Below are positions 10,975 through 22,858 of a DNA stretch of 64,000 nucleotides, piece by piece (position 1 is the first letter of the stretch; each line of letters opens with the position of its first letter). Origin of the DNA: Kondoa malvinella (taxonomy: Eukaryota; Basidiomycota; Agaricostilbomycetes; Agaricostilbales; Kondoaceae). A program made the translations under genes and the position numbers. The notes below the pieces were generated by a model, which made no database searches, was not told where the DNA came from, and worked only from the letters and a program-made list of their open reading frames with translations. Where the stretch lies: contig BCIM01000010.1 of the NCBI GenBank assembly GCA_039545315.1, forward strand, positions 124,001-188,000, read 5' to 3'.

Positions 10975-13268
10975 ATGCCAGATTCTACTCCAGTGCTACA
11001 ATATGCACGTCAGTAGATGTCTGATACACCTCTATGTGCCCTTGAGAGCTCACTCCGACTTACAGGACGGTCGCAAAAAGCGCTTGGCCTGATTGCTGGC
11101 TCACCTTCATATGCTCCTTTGGCTCAATATACAGCGTAAGAGTGTCTTTGCAGTGAAACAGCGGTGACTAGTTCGCTGAATCTGGTGTGTGTGCAGTCCC
11201 GAGGGAAATGGAAAGCACTTTGCCTATTCGCCTGATGGTCGACTTTACGCTACAGCTTCGTCCTCGCTGTGAGAGCTCTCTCTTTCAGGCATCACAGTTT
11301 GCGGCCTGGCTGAGACGAGTGGTTTGTCACTACAGTGTACAAATTGTGGATGCTGCAACAGGCTCAAACACTATATCTCTTCCTTTAACTACAGCTGTAG
11401 AAATTGCTTTCTCCCCCAAAGGCACCTTCTTGTCGACGTGGGAAAGACCTGGTGAGCTCTGCTGCATTTCGACACTGTCATTCAAGAGCTAAGACATGTG
11501 TAGTCAAACTGGAAGACGGCAGTCAACACAAGAACTTGCGGATATGGAACACTACATCAGGCGAAGAAGTCGTTTCCTTTTCATACAAGCCGCAGCAGAA
11601 TTGGAACCTTCAATTCACAGAAGACGAAGCCTACGCCTTGCGAATGGTCTCTTCCGAAATTCAAGTCTTCTCAACGGCCAATTTCAGCCAAGGCATCCAT
11701 ACCAAGCTCAGAGTAGAAGGTTCTACTTCATATTCCTTATCACCAGGCAAGAATCCTTGCGTTGCAGTCTTTGTAGCGGAAAAGAAAGGCGCACCTGCTT
11801 CAGTCAAGATCTTTTCCCTTTCGTCCTTTTCTTCATCAGGCAATGCCAGTCCCCCTTCCTCGCAAAAGACTTTTTTCAAAGCAGACAAGATTCAATTCAA
11901 GTGGAACCAGCTTGGAACCATGGTTCTCTTTGTCACTCAATCCGATGTAGACAAGACGAACCAGAATTATTACGGCGAGACCAACATGTATATGCTCAGC
12001 TCGTCTGGTAACTTTGGTTGTCGTGTGACGCTGGATAGAGAAGGACCAATTCATGATTTCGCTTGGTCGCCTAATTCAAAAGAGTTTACTGTCGTATACG
12101 GATGTGGGTGGAAGTTCTTTTTATGCATCTAGTATGCTAAAGAAGATCTTTCCCATCTATAGATATGCCGGCTAAGACAACTATCTTTGATCACCGCGTG
12201 AATGTTTTGCACGACTTTGGCACTTCGCCGCGCAATTATGTTTCTTACAATCCACAAGGTCGATTAATGATGATTGCCGGATTCGGTAATTTGAGCGGAG
12301 CAGTCGATATCTGGGATCGCAAGACGTTGACCAAAGAAGCCAGCTATAATGCGTCCAATACAAGTTATACGGATTGGAGTCCTGATGGCCGGTTTTTGCT
12401 GTGTGCTACGCTCAGTCCAAGGATGAGGGTCGATAATGGTGTTCGAATCTTACATTGGAGTGGGAGCTTGGTCTTTGAAGAAGCTGTTGATGAGCTGTAT
12501 CAGGTTCGTTAAATCTTTAAATTGCTCGATTGAGCTTCTTTGATAGTCTCTTGACAGGTGGCCTGGAGACCTGCACCGGCAGATAACTTCCCTTTCCGCT
12601 CATCTCTATCACCGGCACCTACAGATCCTCTCGCTCTACCGTCAACAACACCTGTAAAAGCTGCTCGTAAGTCTGAAACCGACAAGAACAATCGTGATCT
12701 GTCTGATAACGTATATCTAGCTACTGGAGCGTATAGGCCACCGCACGCTCGAGGCACAGCGACCCCGACCATATTCAAGCGAGAAGACGAAGGTGGAGCA
12801 GCCTATATTCCCAAGGATCCATCGCAATCAAACGGCAACGGCAACGTAGCTCCGCCAGGGAGTCTCTCAGCTTTACAACAGAAACCAAAGACGCGCGTTA
12901 TTCCAGGTCTTGGTGCGCAGAATGGAGCTTCGACTGAGAATGGCAAAAAGAAGAAAGCGGAAAATGGATCGAGAGAAGTAAAGGTCAATGTACCGTCTAC
13001 GCCTGTCAAGAATAACGCAGCGGATGTTTCGAATGCGGCGCAATTGACGCCGGATGAGAAGAAAAGGCGAGCGCTGATGAAGAAGCTTGGGGCGATTGAT
13101 CAGCTCAAAGGTCAGTCGACACTTATTCTGCACTGTGTGTTGCTGAAGATAGCCCATTTTTTGACAGACAAACGCGATAAAGGCGAAAAGCTGGAAAAAA
13201 CGCAAGAAAGCAAGATTGCGGCTGAAGCAGAGCTGAGAAAAGAGTTGGCTTCCCTGACTGTCAGTTGA
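10975..13268 (+). CDS. Eukaryotic translation initiation factor 2A (eIF2A)
   Basis: eIF2A is a cytosolic WD-repeat protein that can deliver Met-tRNA to 40S ribosomes independently of eIF2 and GTP. Four short 5' exons splice to MPDSTPVLQYARRSQK, then GKHFAYSPDGRLYA, VEIAFSPKGTFLSTWERP and the long exon with NLRIWNTTSGEEVVSF and DRNYYGETN-like text (NQNYYGETNMYML). Later blades include DFAWSPNSKEFTVVYG, FDHRVNVLHDFGTSPRN, DIWDRKTLTKEASY and TDWSPDGRFLLCATLSPRMR. The sequence LHWSGSLVFEEAVDELYQVAW leads into the disordered C-terminal part with AYRPPHARG. The end is a Lys/Glu-rich helix (DKRDKGEKLEKTQESKIA) after an intron at about 13111-13167, stopping at 13268. The length of about 600 residues is normal for the family. 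Confidence 0.93.
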
Positions 13269-13368
13269 GATGAATACACATGTGAACAAGGACTAGGGTA
13301 GAGCATCAACATTGCATTTATCATTCACAAGCATGTATTAGACATTGTTACTTATATGCTTGCGCCTT

Positions 13369-14429
13369 TTACAACTTGGATCTTTCCTTTTTACCTGTAG
13401 GGCCATACCAAGGCTTTCCAAGCCAGTATGCCATCAATTCAAAGCGGTCCGAGCCTAATGCCGGTGTTAGCATCATGCAAATGTTGGATATCAAGATGAA
13501 GCATCTACCCCAGAAGTCTAGTAAAGTCACAGCAATGAGCAACTATCTCGCTCCTATCACTCAGTAGACGTACTTTGCTTTTCTCCGTTTGGCTTCTCGA
13601 CCACGAACCAAGGCATGCCAAACGCCAGACCTTCATTAGCGAGCGCAGTAGCTTCTTGAATTACTCTCTGCTTGTTCTGGTCACTTTGACTGGCCTGAGC
13701 GACCTTGTTAATCTGATCTTTTGATAGACCAGGAATGCCTTGCAGGATGTCTGGATATTTCTGTACGTCTGCGATATCGGCCACGCGCTTGTTCGACCCA
13801 AAGACGCATTCCTGTGTCGTTTGAGCATGAAGTAGAAAAAGGAGAGAGAACAAGATATACCCAGAACCGTAGAGCAGCGGCAGATTGGACTTTATTGTCC
13901 GGGACATCATCTTTGAGTTGACGGAGGAAACGGATTGCATTCACTGACTGCACGAGCACATCAGAGCAAAAACGGTGGAAAGAGGCATTGCCTTACTTTT
14001 ACGCTCATTGGGAAGCCTTTCGGGATGCTGAAATCAACATCAAAGAATCCAGAGGCGAGCTTGAACTCTTTGTTCATGTATTTGCCCTCTGCATGCCATC
14101 AGAATAATGAAGGGAGAGACGAGGTAGCTACGGCATACTGTTGGGAACTAAGACATAAGGCAGATTATCAGCTCAGGACAGCTTCGAAAGCCGTTGACGA
14201 ACTCGTCAAGGGAGGGCTATTCTTTGCCTCCTTCATGACGCCAGGCAGGAAGACAGGTTGCATATCGATACTCTTGATGTTCCATAGCTCAGTGTACCGC
14301 GAGAGGACCACAAAAGCGATGTATGCCTGCAGTTCAGCGTCAATTGGCGAATCATGTGATTGCGAGCGATCAGGAGCGTACGAAGGGTGAGATAGGGTCA
14401 TAGTACATAGTGACTTTGGTGCTGCTCAT
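13369..14429 (-). CDS. Kappa-class glutathione S-transferase / DsbA-like oxidoreductase
   Basis: The protein has the DsbA-type thioredoxin fold of GST kappa and 2-hydroxychromene-2-carboxylate isomerase, enzymes usually found in mitochondria or peroxisomes. The start at 14429 gives MSSTKVTMYYDPISPF; the active-site serine of the kappa class lies in this SP loop. A first intron leads to AYIAFVVLSRYTELWN, then QPVFLPGVMKEAKNSPP, which closely matches the animal GSTK1 segment after its first strand. The C-terminal part carries the cis-proline loop GLAFGMPWFVV and a WFGSDRFELMAYWLGKPWYGP-type ending, with stop at 13369. It is convergent with eIF2A, with about 100 bp between the stop codons. No clear mitochondrial leader is visible. 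Confidence 0.87.
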
Positions 14430-14913
14430 CTTGGCTGTCTGGTGTCGACGTTGCAGGAGAAGCAAAAATAATAGCCGAGAGAGAGAGAGGATCAGTGTGG
14501 GGCCCAATTCAAGCGACGGTACATGTAGACGACAAGCAGGCTGCAGTAGTTGCAAGGGACCTACAGACTAGTGCTGAGAATGGAGGATGTATACGCAAAA
14601 GTAACGTTTCTGTGTTGTGTCGTCCAAATGTGCAGTCCAACCCATCCTTGGTGCAACCTCATCCATCTCGTCTTGCCCAATGCTTTCCCTGGTCTTCCAA
14701 ATTCAACTCGCGGTCACCTTCGCCTTCCTTGCTCGATCTATCGCGTCTAATGTCCTAGTTGCTGGTGTATAAATGCGTCCCTGCTTCGGATCGTACGACT
14801 CGCTGATGTAAATGTTAAGATCGACAGGGTAGGCGGCGTTGAGATGATGAGTAGTCGTTCACAAAAGGTGTTTAATGCGCGGGTGCTCGATGTCGATTAA
14901 TGTTCCTAAGCAA
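14430..14913. other. Intergenic, no gene supported
   Basis: This is upstream of the kappa GST and downstream of the F-box gene; both are minus-strand. A short plus-strand frame at 14495-14758 lacks an ATG start and any motif. Presumed promoter of the GST-like gene. Confidence 0.45.
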
Positions 14914-16020
14914 TTACGCTGCGAATGGGAGGTCAGAGCGTCTACTGAGAGTTACGATAATTTGACTGACATGTATGCTCTCCAATAACTTCACATCCGA
15001 ATCATAAGGCAGCTGCACCCTCCGTTTGAACCGGATGGCCGGATCTTTTATCCATTTGGTTATTGCGTATGCGATTGAAGCGACTGGTAAGTTGAGAGGC
15101 GACAGATCCAGAAGGCGTACTGTAGCTGACAGTTGCAGCAGATCCAAATGGTTCAAACTTCGGCGTGCCAATACCAAACTTTCGAGAGCTGGCAATCGTG
15201 AAAGCCAGCATGGAGGTCGATCCCCTTGGGGGTCTTGCGGTACCAACCTCAACTCGCGCAAGGATGGATAGTGAGCAGTGATACCGTCCACTATCGTTCG
15301 CGTAGCCAAATCGGGCATGTTGCTCACCCTCAAAATCTCGACCGACGGAAAGATTCGAAAGAGTTTGTCGAGGCCAAGATCATCGGTCGATATATCGGAC
15401 AGAGACAAATTTACTACAGTCTGGCAGACGAATTCTGTACGCGGAAATTGTTGCCAATCAACGAGAATCCCGTCGAGTGAGATTCGCCGGAGCGCAGGTA
15501 GGGCAAGTAGAGGTGCGATCTGCTCCAACGAAAGAGTAAAAGCTGTTGGCCGCTGTAGAATGTCGATCTCTTGGAGGCTCTTAATTTTGGCGACATGGGC
15601 GACGATAGACTGTACCAATGTGGCTGTACATGCTGGATAAAGCAAAGGAAAGAAAAAGCTGAGCAGATTGGGCATCTTCTCAGCCAATTGAATCGCTAGA
15701 GCGGTCTTGTATGCCAGAGTACCAACATCAGGGCCAGCGAATACGGCACCGAAGGTAGACCATAAATCGTAGTGCTTGATCCACCTACCCTTTGACGGAT
15801 CGTTCCTCAGCTGAGCGAAAAATCGGTCGGAAATACATGGCCGTCCGGCATCTTCATCATCGTAATCCAATTCAATAGTATGGTGAAGAGGTGCACCGCA
15901 CACTGAGTCGTGCATCATCTTGCAAGTGAGCATTAGACGCAGGCAATCTTGACTTGACAAGTTGAGCGCTATCATCTCTAGCAGTTCTTTGGACAGATCG
16001 AGGAGTTCAGTCGTGGCCAT
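14914..16020 (-). CDS. F-box / leucine-rich-repeat-like protein
   Basis: A single uninterrupted exon of 368 codons, unusual among these intron-rich neighbours. The N-terminus has an F-box-like helix set: LLDLSKELLEMIALNLSSQD, then CLRLMLTCKMMHDSVC. The rest is a series of irregular leucine-rich units, for example LQEIDILQRP, LRRISLDGILVDW, VEILRVSNMPDLAT, LRELRLVPQD and LESLVLARRSLNHLDLLQL. Such proteins usually act as substrate adaptors of SCF ubiquitin ligases, binding Skp1 through the F-box. The target is unknown, and the LRRs are degenerate. Lack of introns fits the rapidly expanding F-box/LRR families of basidiomycetes. Confidence 0.75.
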   Translation of the reverse strand: MATTELLDLSKELLEMIALNLSSQDCLRLMLTCKMMHDSVCGAPLHHTIELDYDDEDAGRPCISDRFFAQLRNDPSKGRWIKHYDLWSTFGAVFAGPDVGTLAYKTALAIQLAEKMPNLLSFFFPLLYPACTATLVQSIVAHVAKIKSLQEIDILQRPTAFTLSLEQIAPLLALPALRRISLDGILVDWQQFPRTEFVCQTVVNLSLSDISTDDLGLDKLFRIFPSVEILRVSNMPDLATRTIVDGITAHYPSLRELRLVPQDPQGDRPPCWLSRLPALESLVLARRSLNHLDLLQLSATVRLLDLSPLNLPVASIAYAITKWIKDPAIRFKRRVQLPYDSDVKLLESIHVSQIIVTLSRRSDLPFAA

Positions 16021-17488
16021 CTTTGCTTGAGCTTTTTGAGTGGTAGCGGTCTAAAGCGCTGCAATGAGGCTCGCTGACGGTGCAGATATGGCTAACCGTA
16101 CAATAGCAAACCTGCAGAAGCGACTACTTAGTCATAGGATCAGGCAGTCGGAACGGATGTACTTACAGCTAATTGACAGCTCTTGGTATTCTCAAGGTTC
16201 GACACTCTTGACCGGAAATGGAGCCCTTGGTACAGCAGTCGATCTGACACGGAGGCAGTCAGCTGGAGCCACGCAGGTAGCTATCGTTTGCTGTACTGAG
16301 TGTATAGATTGGTGAGTACCTTTTCTGGCTTCTGCGCTTCTGCCAATCTCAATATCCAGCAAGCCAGGCCAACTCTTCGCAATTATCTGCCCAAGGGTAT
16401 CTCTTACAGCCTCTCCAATGACGCTCTGGTATGTCCTGTGCACGTTGGGTATCAAGCCTTCGCCGGTCAAGAGCAACGCGGTCGTCTCTGGTCACTTTGA
16501 GTCAGCGCGCGACGCGATGTTTTGTGTGTTTGCCGTTTCTAGGCAGGCTGCTGTCTTATTATTGATATCATATAACTTTCACTAAAGCGTGACTTGTCCA
16601 TTAGCGAAGATAAATCACATCTTGCGCGAAAGTTATGGCACCCAGATCTGACTTTGCAGGCTGTCAGTCAGCAGAACCACGGTGCAAGTCCTGGTACTTG
16701 AAGGGAAAGCATGGCAGAGCTGTAGTCCGAGACCACCTCCTGGCGCGCTTCGCGAGCTGTCTGAAAGCGTCAGGATTCCCGCTCACAAATGTAAAGAAGC
16801 AAAAGCATACCTGCTTCGTGCCTTCAAACAAATCAGTCTTCCCTTGTAGTAGCCTGCCCTCGGATGGTCCAATAGCGACTTCTCAATTCCCTCAAACCCA
16901 ACTTATCGGAAACTTGGGAGACATTCAATATGGCACCAATTCATCCAATAAGGGAAAGATGTGGGCAGAAAGAGAAAGAGAGACAGACAGACAGAGAGAG
17001 AGCGCGCGCACTGACTAGCAGACACGCCATTTTGTTTGTACGCGAGAACCAGGAAAGGCGCATCTCATAAACTCCATCTGAGCAAGTCTTGAGTAATTGG
17101 ATTGGACTTTGGACAGCAAGGACGGCATTTTTATCTGGATAGCGCAGCGACATCAAACAACAGAGTACCGCTAGGCTCACTAGACATCAAAGGTGACAGA
17201 GGCCCGTGCTGTACATCCGCCAAGCGCGAGGCTTGTTTCGACACCTCGACCTGCGCCGCAGAAGACATATAGAGAAGCCGCATGAGGTAGCAGAGAACGT
17301 CGCTGTGATAGCGCTGCAAGCAAAACATCTGATCGTTTGTCGTCAACAAGATGGTCATGACTGGTTCGCGCGCGCCTCTCTCGCAAGCTTCGGCTTCGCT
17401 CGAAAGCAATGCCGCAGAAATTATGCTGCTCCGTCAGAAGTGAGCGTTCCTACCTAGCAGTCTGCGGCGCAAGCATTAATGCACAGAC
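16021..17488. other. Long intergenic region with simple repeat, possible unrecognised exons
   Basis: About 1.5 kb lies between the F-box gene and EXO70. A purine-rich simple repeat of (AGAC)/(GA) units ending in a CG run sits at about 16972-17010. On the minus strand, 16476-16310 reads as a plausible exon (GEGLIPNVHRTYQSVIGEA) closed by a donor-like GGTACTCACC, and 17409-17131 also reads openly, but neither has an ATG or family resemblance. They are left uncalled. Confidence 0.35.
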
Positions 17489-19435
17489 ATGGCAAGTCTA
17501 TCCAAGACCAGCACCATCACGCGGAGAGCTACAGGCATGCTCACCAGCTTTGACGACCGATTGGCCAAATTAGAAAAGTCTGTGCAATCCATCCACAAGT
17601 CTCAGATTGGCCTATCTCGCGTCAACACAAACATTGCTTCTCTCATGCTGGCTATCGATGTGTTGCTCTCCCACCATGAATTAGTAGAGAAAGAAGAAGC
17701 GACCATCTCTCGAGGACCTAGATTGTCCAATTTGGAAGCATACAAAGAAGCTATTGATCGTTTGGTTGCTGCTTCGGAAGCTTTAAAACGAGCTGGTGCA
17801 GGGAGCGGAGGCTTGTCTGGACTTGTAGGACAGAAGCAAGATCATGATGCGACCGTAAAGAGGATGAACAGCACGATAGAACAAGGCGCTCGGCAGCTTG
17901 GCCAAGTGTTTTTGGGTTATGCGAGGGAATCAAGTCATTCTTCCGACGATTCAGTCCCGACTGCGTTAAGAGACAAGATGTCTTCTTTGCTCTCGTACTT
18001 GCATGGTCTTCCGCCTAATGCATTAGGCGGATTGGATAAAGAGTTACAAAAGACGTATGGCACCATTCGCGAGACCCATATGGCTGGCACTCTTGAACTC
18101 TTATCTGCTGAAGCTATCGAGAATTGCAAGATTGGCATCCATGTTGGCGCTACTACTTTTTCTACAGTCATTGTCCGATTCTTTACGTTGGCAAAGGTGA
18201 ATCATTCTGTTGTGCGCAATATTGAGATGGGCTAACACTTGGCTAGGCGGAACACGCATTAGCGAGCAGCATCTTTCCAGCCTATTCAGCTAACTTCATC
18301 TACAAATTCATCATACCCGCTTCACTCGTGGTTCTCGTCGACACCGGCACAACCATCAACAACAACATCAAGCGATCCATCACTACCATGGTCGGCACAG
18401 CTTTCAGCATCTTCACTACTTTATCTGAACATGTCGATCTATTCGATGATTGGGTCAGACAAAAAGCGAGTCGGAAAGAGAATGAACTGGGTGATTTGTT
18501 ACATGCGTTCAGAGGGAGTTGTTTGCGCAGTCTGCCGGAAATGATTGAAGAAGTCAAGAATTGGGGTAGCAAACCTTTGACACCGCAAGAATCTGCTTCT
18601 GGTGGCATAGGCGACATGACCAAGAATGTCAGTCGAAATTCACCTTGTGTTGGAGCTCTCTGATTTGTCAGTAGGTCATTGGCTTTATGAATTATCTATG
18701 CGAGAATCAAGAAACGGCCGAGCTGCTACTCCAGACACTAGGCGATGGAAATTGGATTCCATTCGGGACGACATCTGCCAATCGACCTCAGATCGACGCG
18801 AACCAAACTTTGCTTGAAAAGTACATGGGCGACTTGCTCTCCACCTTATTGGCCGCTCTAGATACTCGCTCGCGCAATATGAGACAGAGTCGAACTAATG
18901 TCGGACCCATCTTCCTCCTCAACAACATTTCTTACCTACGAAGAGAAATCCTTTCTTCCTCTATTGATGATCTACTGGGCGAATCAGCAGAAGATGATCT
19001 CAACAAACGTAACAGGACTGCGAAAGCGAGCTATATGGAACTCTTTTCCGGTCTCGTAGGCTGTTTGATGGACGCAACGTCTGATCAAGGTCTACTCAAA
19101 TCTGCCGTGTCTGGTGCTGTAGGTGGAGAAAAGAGGGATGTCAAAGATCGATTTGCGAGGTTCAACGACGCTTTGTTGGAGGTGGAGAATGTGCATCGTT
19201 TGGCTAGGTTGGATGCGGGTGAAGAAGAGATGCGAGAAAGGTTGCATGGTGAGGTGGAGAAGATGATTATGCCTACGTATGGCAAGTTCGCCAGCAGGAA
19301 CTCGGCAGCTATGACCAAGAGTGAGTGCTTTGTTGTTTCATGGTGCGCTGCTGATGTCTTATTGTAGCCGCAACAAAATACAGCAACCTGGACGTCGATA
19401 GCGTTCAGAGTCGACTCGCTGCTCTGTTCGAGTGA
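17489..19435 (+). CDS. EXO70: Exocyst complex subunit Exo70
   Basis: Exo70 is the exocyst subunit that binds plasma-membrane phosphoinositides and Rho GTPases and tethers secretory vesicles at growth sites. The start at 17489 gives MASLSKTSTITRRATG, followed by a long helical region with FDDRLAKLEKSVQSIHKSQ, the family's N-terminal coil. Later segments match the Exo70 helical bundles: KIGIHVGATTFSTVIVRFFT, LTTFSEHV-like text (LSEHVDLFDDWVRQKA), FMNYLCENQETAELLLQ, NVGPIFLLNNISYLRREIL, and the C-terminal PTYGKFASRNSAAMTK, then YSNLDVDSVQSRLAALFE before the stop at 19435. Introns occur near 18201-18247, 18627-18672 and 19320-19367. Length (about 600 residues) is as expected. Confidence 0.93.
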
Positions 19436-20064
19436 AAGATCGATACCGAAGCAAGGTCCATTGTGGCAATGATGATGCGCATTGCCAGAAAGAAACCAAG
19501 CTTGTGGATATAGATGAGGTATGGCCTGATCGATGCTCTTTGAGTCCATCTGACACTGCAGGAAGCAGAGACTGGCCAAGCTTGCCGTCTTCTCCGTTCG
19601 TTCGACTTCATGGTCACGCTACCATTGGCAGACTGTAGTCAAACGATACCTTACTGCCACACGATATCTTCATTCTTTGGCTCTCCCAAACCATCGAAGA
19701 GGCGCGAGACCGTTGCCTGCTCTCCGATAGCGTTCGATTATCGTCATCTCTGAATTGTCGGCTCGAGATCTTCTTTTCTTTTGATTTCTACCAAATACTT
19801 TATTTGTCGCCAATAATTTCTTCTGCGCTGAATGCTCTCGACTCTTCGCTCGCCTGACTTGCTTAGAGGCTGCTGCCACGAATCTAGCGCTTATCTCACT
19901 CGCTGGAAATCTTTTGCGACAAGTGTACAAGAGAAGATGTTTCAGCACCGCTTGCCTCGCCTCAGCATCATCAAAACCGGCGCGGAATTGCTAATCGCTC
20001 CTCTTACCGCTACACCCATCTAGTCTCGTATTCTTTATCACTCCTCAGACAGCTCTCATATTCT
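19436..20064. other. Intergenic, no gene supported
   Basis: This 629-bp gap separates EXO70 from a small downstream gene. Open frames on both strands (for example minus 19670-19948) are lysine/arginine-rich in low-information ways, lack splice structure and resemble nothing known. It likely holds the EXO70 3' end and the promoter of the next gene. Confidence 0.4.
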
Positions 20065-20613
20065 ATGTCGCTCAACCAAGCCAGTTCAAGCGCCGCTAAC
20101 GCTTCAGTCCAAGATTGGGCAATCCCAGCCGCTCCTCCCGAAATCAAAGAGTCCACGGTCAAAGAGTACCTGAGAACACGGCCCATGTTGGTGGCGGAAA
20201 TACAATCGTGGCGCGTGGATCGCAATGGGCTGATATGGCAAGCCTCAAGGAGAGCCGACGAACACACGCCAGAAAATATCAGGGAGCATAATCGCCAAGT
20301 GGCGGAACACTTCAAGGAGCAAGCTCTAAACGATGCAAAAAGGCTGCACAGCAAATTTACTTCAGACCTGCCGAAACTCGACACAATTATTCAGTCTATG
20401 GAGTCAGAGTTGAACCATCCTGTCGCAGGGCCGCATGATGTCTACGAGAAGGAACGTGTCGTGAAGATTCGCGACGCGCTCAAGAAATGGAAGCATGAAA
20501 GAGACTTTCTAGGGCATGAAGAAGGGGAATTTTCAAGATTTGCGCAAAACCACCATGCTTTTCCTGTTCAGGGTAACGTGGACCAAGTTACGCAAAGAAG
20601 GCAGGGAGCCTAG
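20065..20613 (+). CDS. Small helical protein of unknown function
   Basis: An intronless 182-codon frame starts at ATG 20065 (MSLNQASSSAANASVQDW). After a Ser/Ala-rich leader the protein is strongly helical and charged, with KESTVKEYLRTRPMLVAEIQ, AEHFKEQALNDAKRLHSKF, DTIIQSMESELNHPVAG and VVKIRDALKKWKHERDFLG. It ends QVTQRRQGA. No signal peptide or membrane span is visible. The length, ATG start and absence of in-frame stops favour a real gene, but I do not recognise the family. Confidence 0.5.
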   Translation: MSLNQASSSAANASVQDWAIPAAPPEIKESTVKEYLRTRPMLVAEIQSWRVDRNGLIWQASRRADEHTPENIREHNRQVAEHFKEQALNDAKRLHSKFTSDLPKLDTIIQSMESELNHPVAGPHDVYEKERVVKIRDALKKWKHERDFLGHEEGEFSRFAQNHHAFPVQGNVDQVTQRRQGA

Positions 20614-20870
20614 CAGTGTTCACCTTCTTGTACTGTAGCTGTTTTCATCAATCTCAATTTTCGCTTCCCTATCTGTTTATAAGACTGGATACACGATTAC
20701 GATAGCCTATTGGAAGCGCTACACTCGCTTCACAGGTCTTCTGACCTGCAGATGACTGCTTCGAATTGCTTAGTCATCAAGGCCGAATTTCATAACCTTC
20801 GGCGATAGTCTTACGAATCCTGACTCTCAGTGCATCGACCCTTCTGCTCTTGATCTTCAACCATCAAACA

Positions 20871-22695
20871 ATGGCTAGTACACTTTCACCACTCACTGCC
20901 TCACCCACACTGAGCCACGGCTCCTCGTCCTTTGACGAGATCGACAATTGGTTGGATTTGCCCAAGTCTCAAGAGTTCAACACGACTCAGCAGCAACACA
21001 ACAACTTTGACGCTGGTATCGCCATTCAAGATGGCAACAGCAACAACTTTGGCGGCCTCGATATGGGCGAATTCTTTAGGTGAAGCATATTGCCACGACT
21101 TGATCCGACGGCAGTGCTGAACGCGTGACTTTAGGCAATACATGGCCAGCGATAAGCCACAACAAGGGTTCAACGAGCCTATCGACTTTTCATCTGCTTC
21201 AATGTTTCCTTCAATCTCTTCCTTTGATCAAGGCAACGCTTTGACCAGTTTCGACCCTTCTCTGTCCATCGACCCTTTACTGGTCGACTCTACCGCATCA
21301 CCTTCAGCTTTCTCTGCTTATGCACCTACAACCAGCTCAAATGCCGATGTCGACATGTCACAAGAACACGAAGAAGAGGATGAAGAGGAACTCTTTGCTG
21401 AGCCCGAGCCTGAAGCGCAACCAAAAGGCAAAGGCAAAGGTCGCGCTACCCGTTCTACACGAAGCACGAAAGCAGCTAAACCATCTGTGGCCGATCTCGT
21501 CCTTCCCGGCACGTCCATCGCTTCGCATGCAAAACCTACTATCGCACATGCAGATGGCGAAGCTTCTGGATCCAGCCACAAGCTACCGCACATTGTTTTC
21601 CCTGTTCCCGACTATGTCGATAGGCCGAGCGCAGAGGATTACAAGAAGATGAGCAGTAAAGAAAAGAGGCAGATGCGCAACAAGATTTCGGCTAGGAACT
21701 TTAGGCATCGCAGGAAGGGTCAGTCAGAGCGTCTGTTTGCATGTTGCAGTGCTGACGATGATGGGCTGGCAGAATACATTACCACTTTGGAAGAAGAGAT
21801 TGCTACTCGCGACACGACCATCTCTACTTTACAAGAAGAAATGTCTTCTCTTCGCACCGAAAACTCTTCGCTTCGGACAGACATGGACGCACTCAAAGCA
21901 ACTTTCGAGCAGCTCATGCAGAAACACCTTCCTTCCACCCCTTCCGAAAACGTCTCACCTCGTCCTCGCTCACCTATGGTCAAGCCCAACTTTGCGAAAG
22001 ACCGCTCAGCCAACTTTGGACCTGGCGGCGTTTCCGGCCTTACCTCGAACCTCGGCGTGCATACTACCTTAATCCCATCACCTGCTTCCATCTTCTTGCA
22101 AAAGAACATGAACCCGAAACTGAACGCACCTCTAGACCCATCTCACACCGCTCATCTAACAGCATCAAACGAGTCCTTCTTTTCTTCCAACCCTTACACC
22201 CTCTTTGGTCAATCAAACAACCAATCTCATCTCGATCGCTACCGTGGTCAACTGTATGGCAAATTAGCGCACAACATTAACGGGTCGAAATTATCTGCAG
22301 AAGAGAAAGCAGCGTTTAGGCCGAGTTATTTCTCTAGTCCTAGTCCGACGGATGAGAGCGTCAAGAGGGAAGTAGAGGATGTTGTTGGCGCCCAAACGGC
22401 TTATGTGGCAGAAAAGGCGAAACAGACACTTGTTGCTGGTCTTTGGGTACGTCTCTTTCTCTTCCCTGGTTTGATCTGTGTTCTAATAGATATATAGAAT
22501 CACTTTTGGAGCGCCTTCTCTGCTTCAGATGTCAATGTAGCGGATCTACTGAGCGGTCGAAGCAAGATGCAAGTCGTCCCAGTGCAACAAGCCAAGGTTG
22601 AAGAGTTGAGCGATGCAGTGGATGCTATGACTTTGTCTGCGCCTAGTACACCGACGAGGGAAGGTTTTGGTTTCAACGAATGGAGAAAAGCTTGA
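20871..22695 (+). CDS. bZIP transcription factor
   Basis: The first exon opens at 20871 (MASTLSPLTASPTLSHG). A short intron at about 21081-21134 joins it to a long acidic, Ser-rich activation-type region with the run EHEEEDEEELFAEPE and a basic KGKGKGRATRSTR patch. The DNA-binding region is KRQMRNKISARNFRHRRK; the N-x7-R spacing of bZIP basic regions is present (N...R in NKISARNFR). An intron at about 21718-21770 precedes the zipper EYITTLEEEIATRDTTISTL with heptad leucines. The C-terminal half contains low-complexity Ser/Pro and SLRTEN-like coil, then LYGKLAHNINGSKLSAEEKA. A last intron at 22446-22498 leads to DAVDAMTLSAP and the stop at 22695. It should act in the nucleus as a dimer; targets are unknown. 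Confidence 0.88.
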
Positions 22696-22858
22696 TGCTG
22701 GTCTTGAGCCAGTTCGATTATTGAATGTTGTTAGGGTTTGAATCAAAGGGAAACAGTGTACAATGCTTCAAATGCTATCACTCTACTACTATTATGCTCT
22801 TTCGGAGGTTCGCGTCTGTTTTGATTTTATTCGACCGTGTCTTGCACCCGCTTATGCG

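Noticed and set aside
16972..17010. (AGAC)/(GA) run as a possible regulatory or structural element
   Set aside because: It is a simple repeat with no partner motif or arrangement that suggests function.
21318..22109. Antisense frames across the bZIP gene
   Set aside because: Shadow of repetitive Glu/Ser/Lys codons; the bZIP and zipper on the plus strand explain the sequence.
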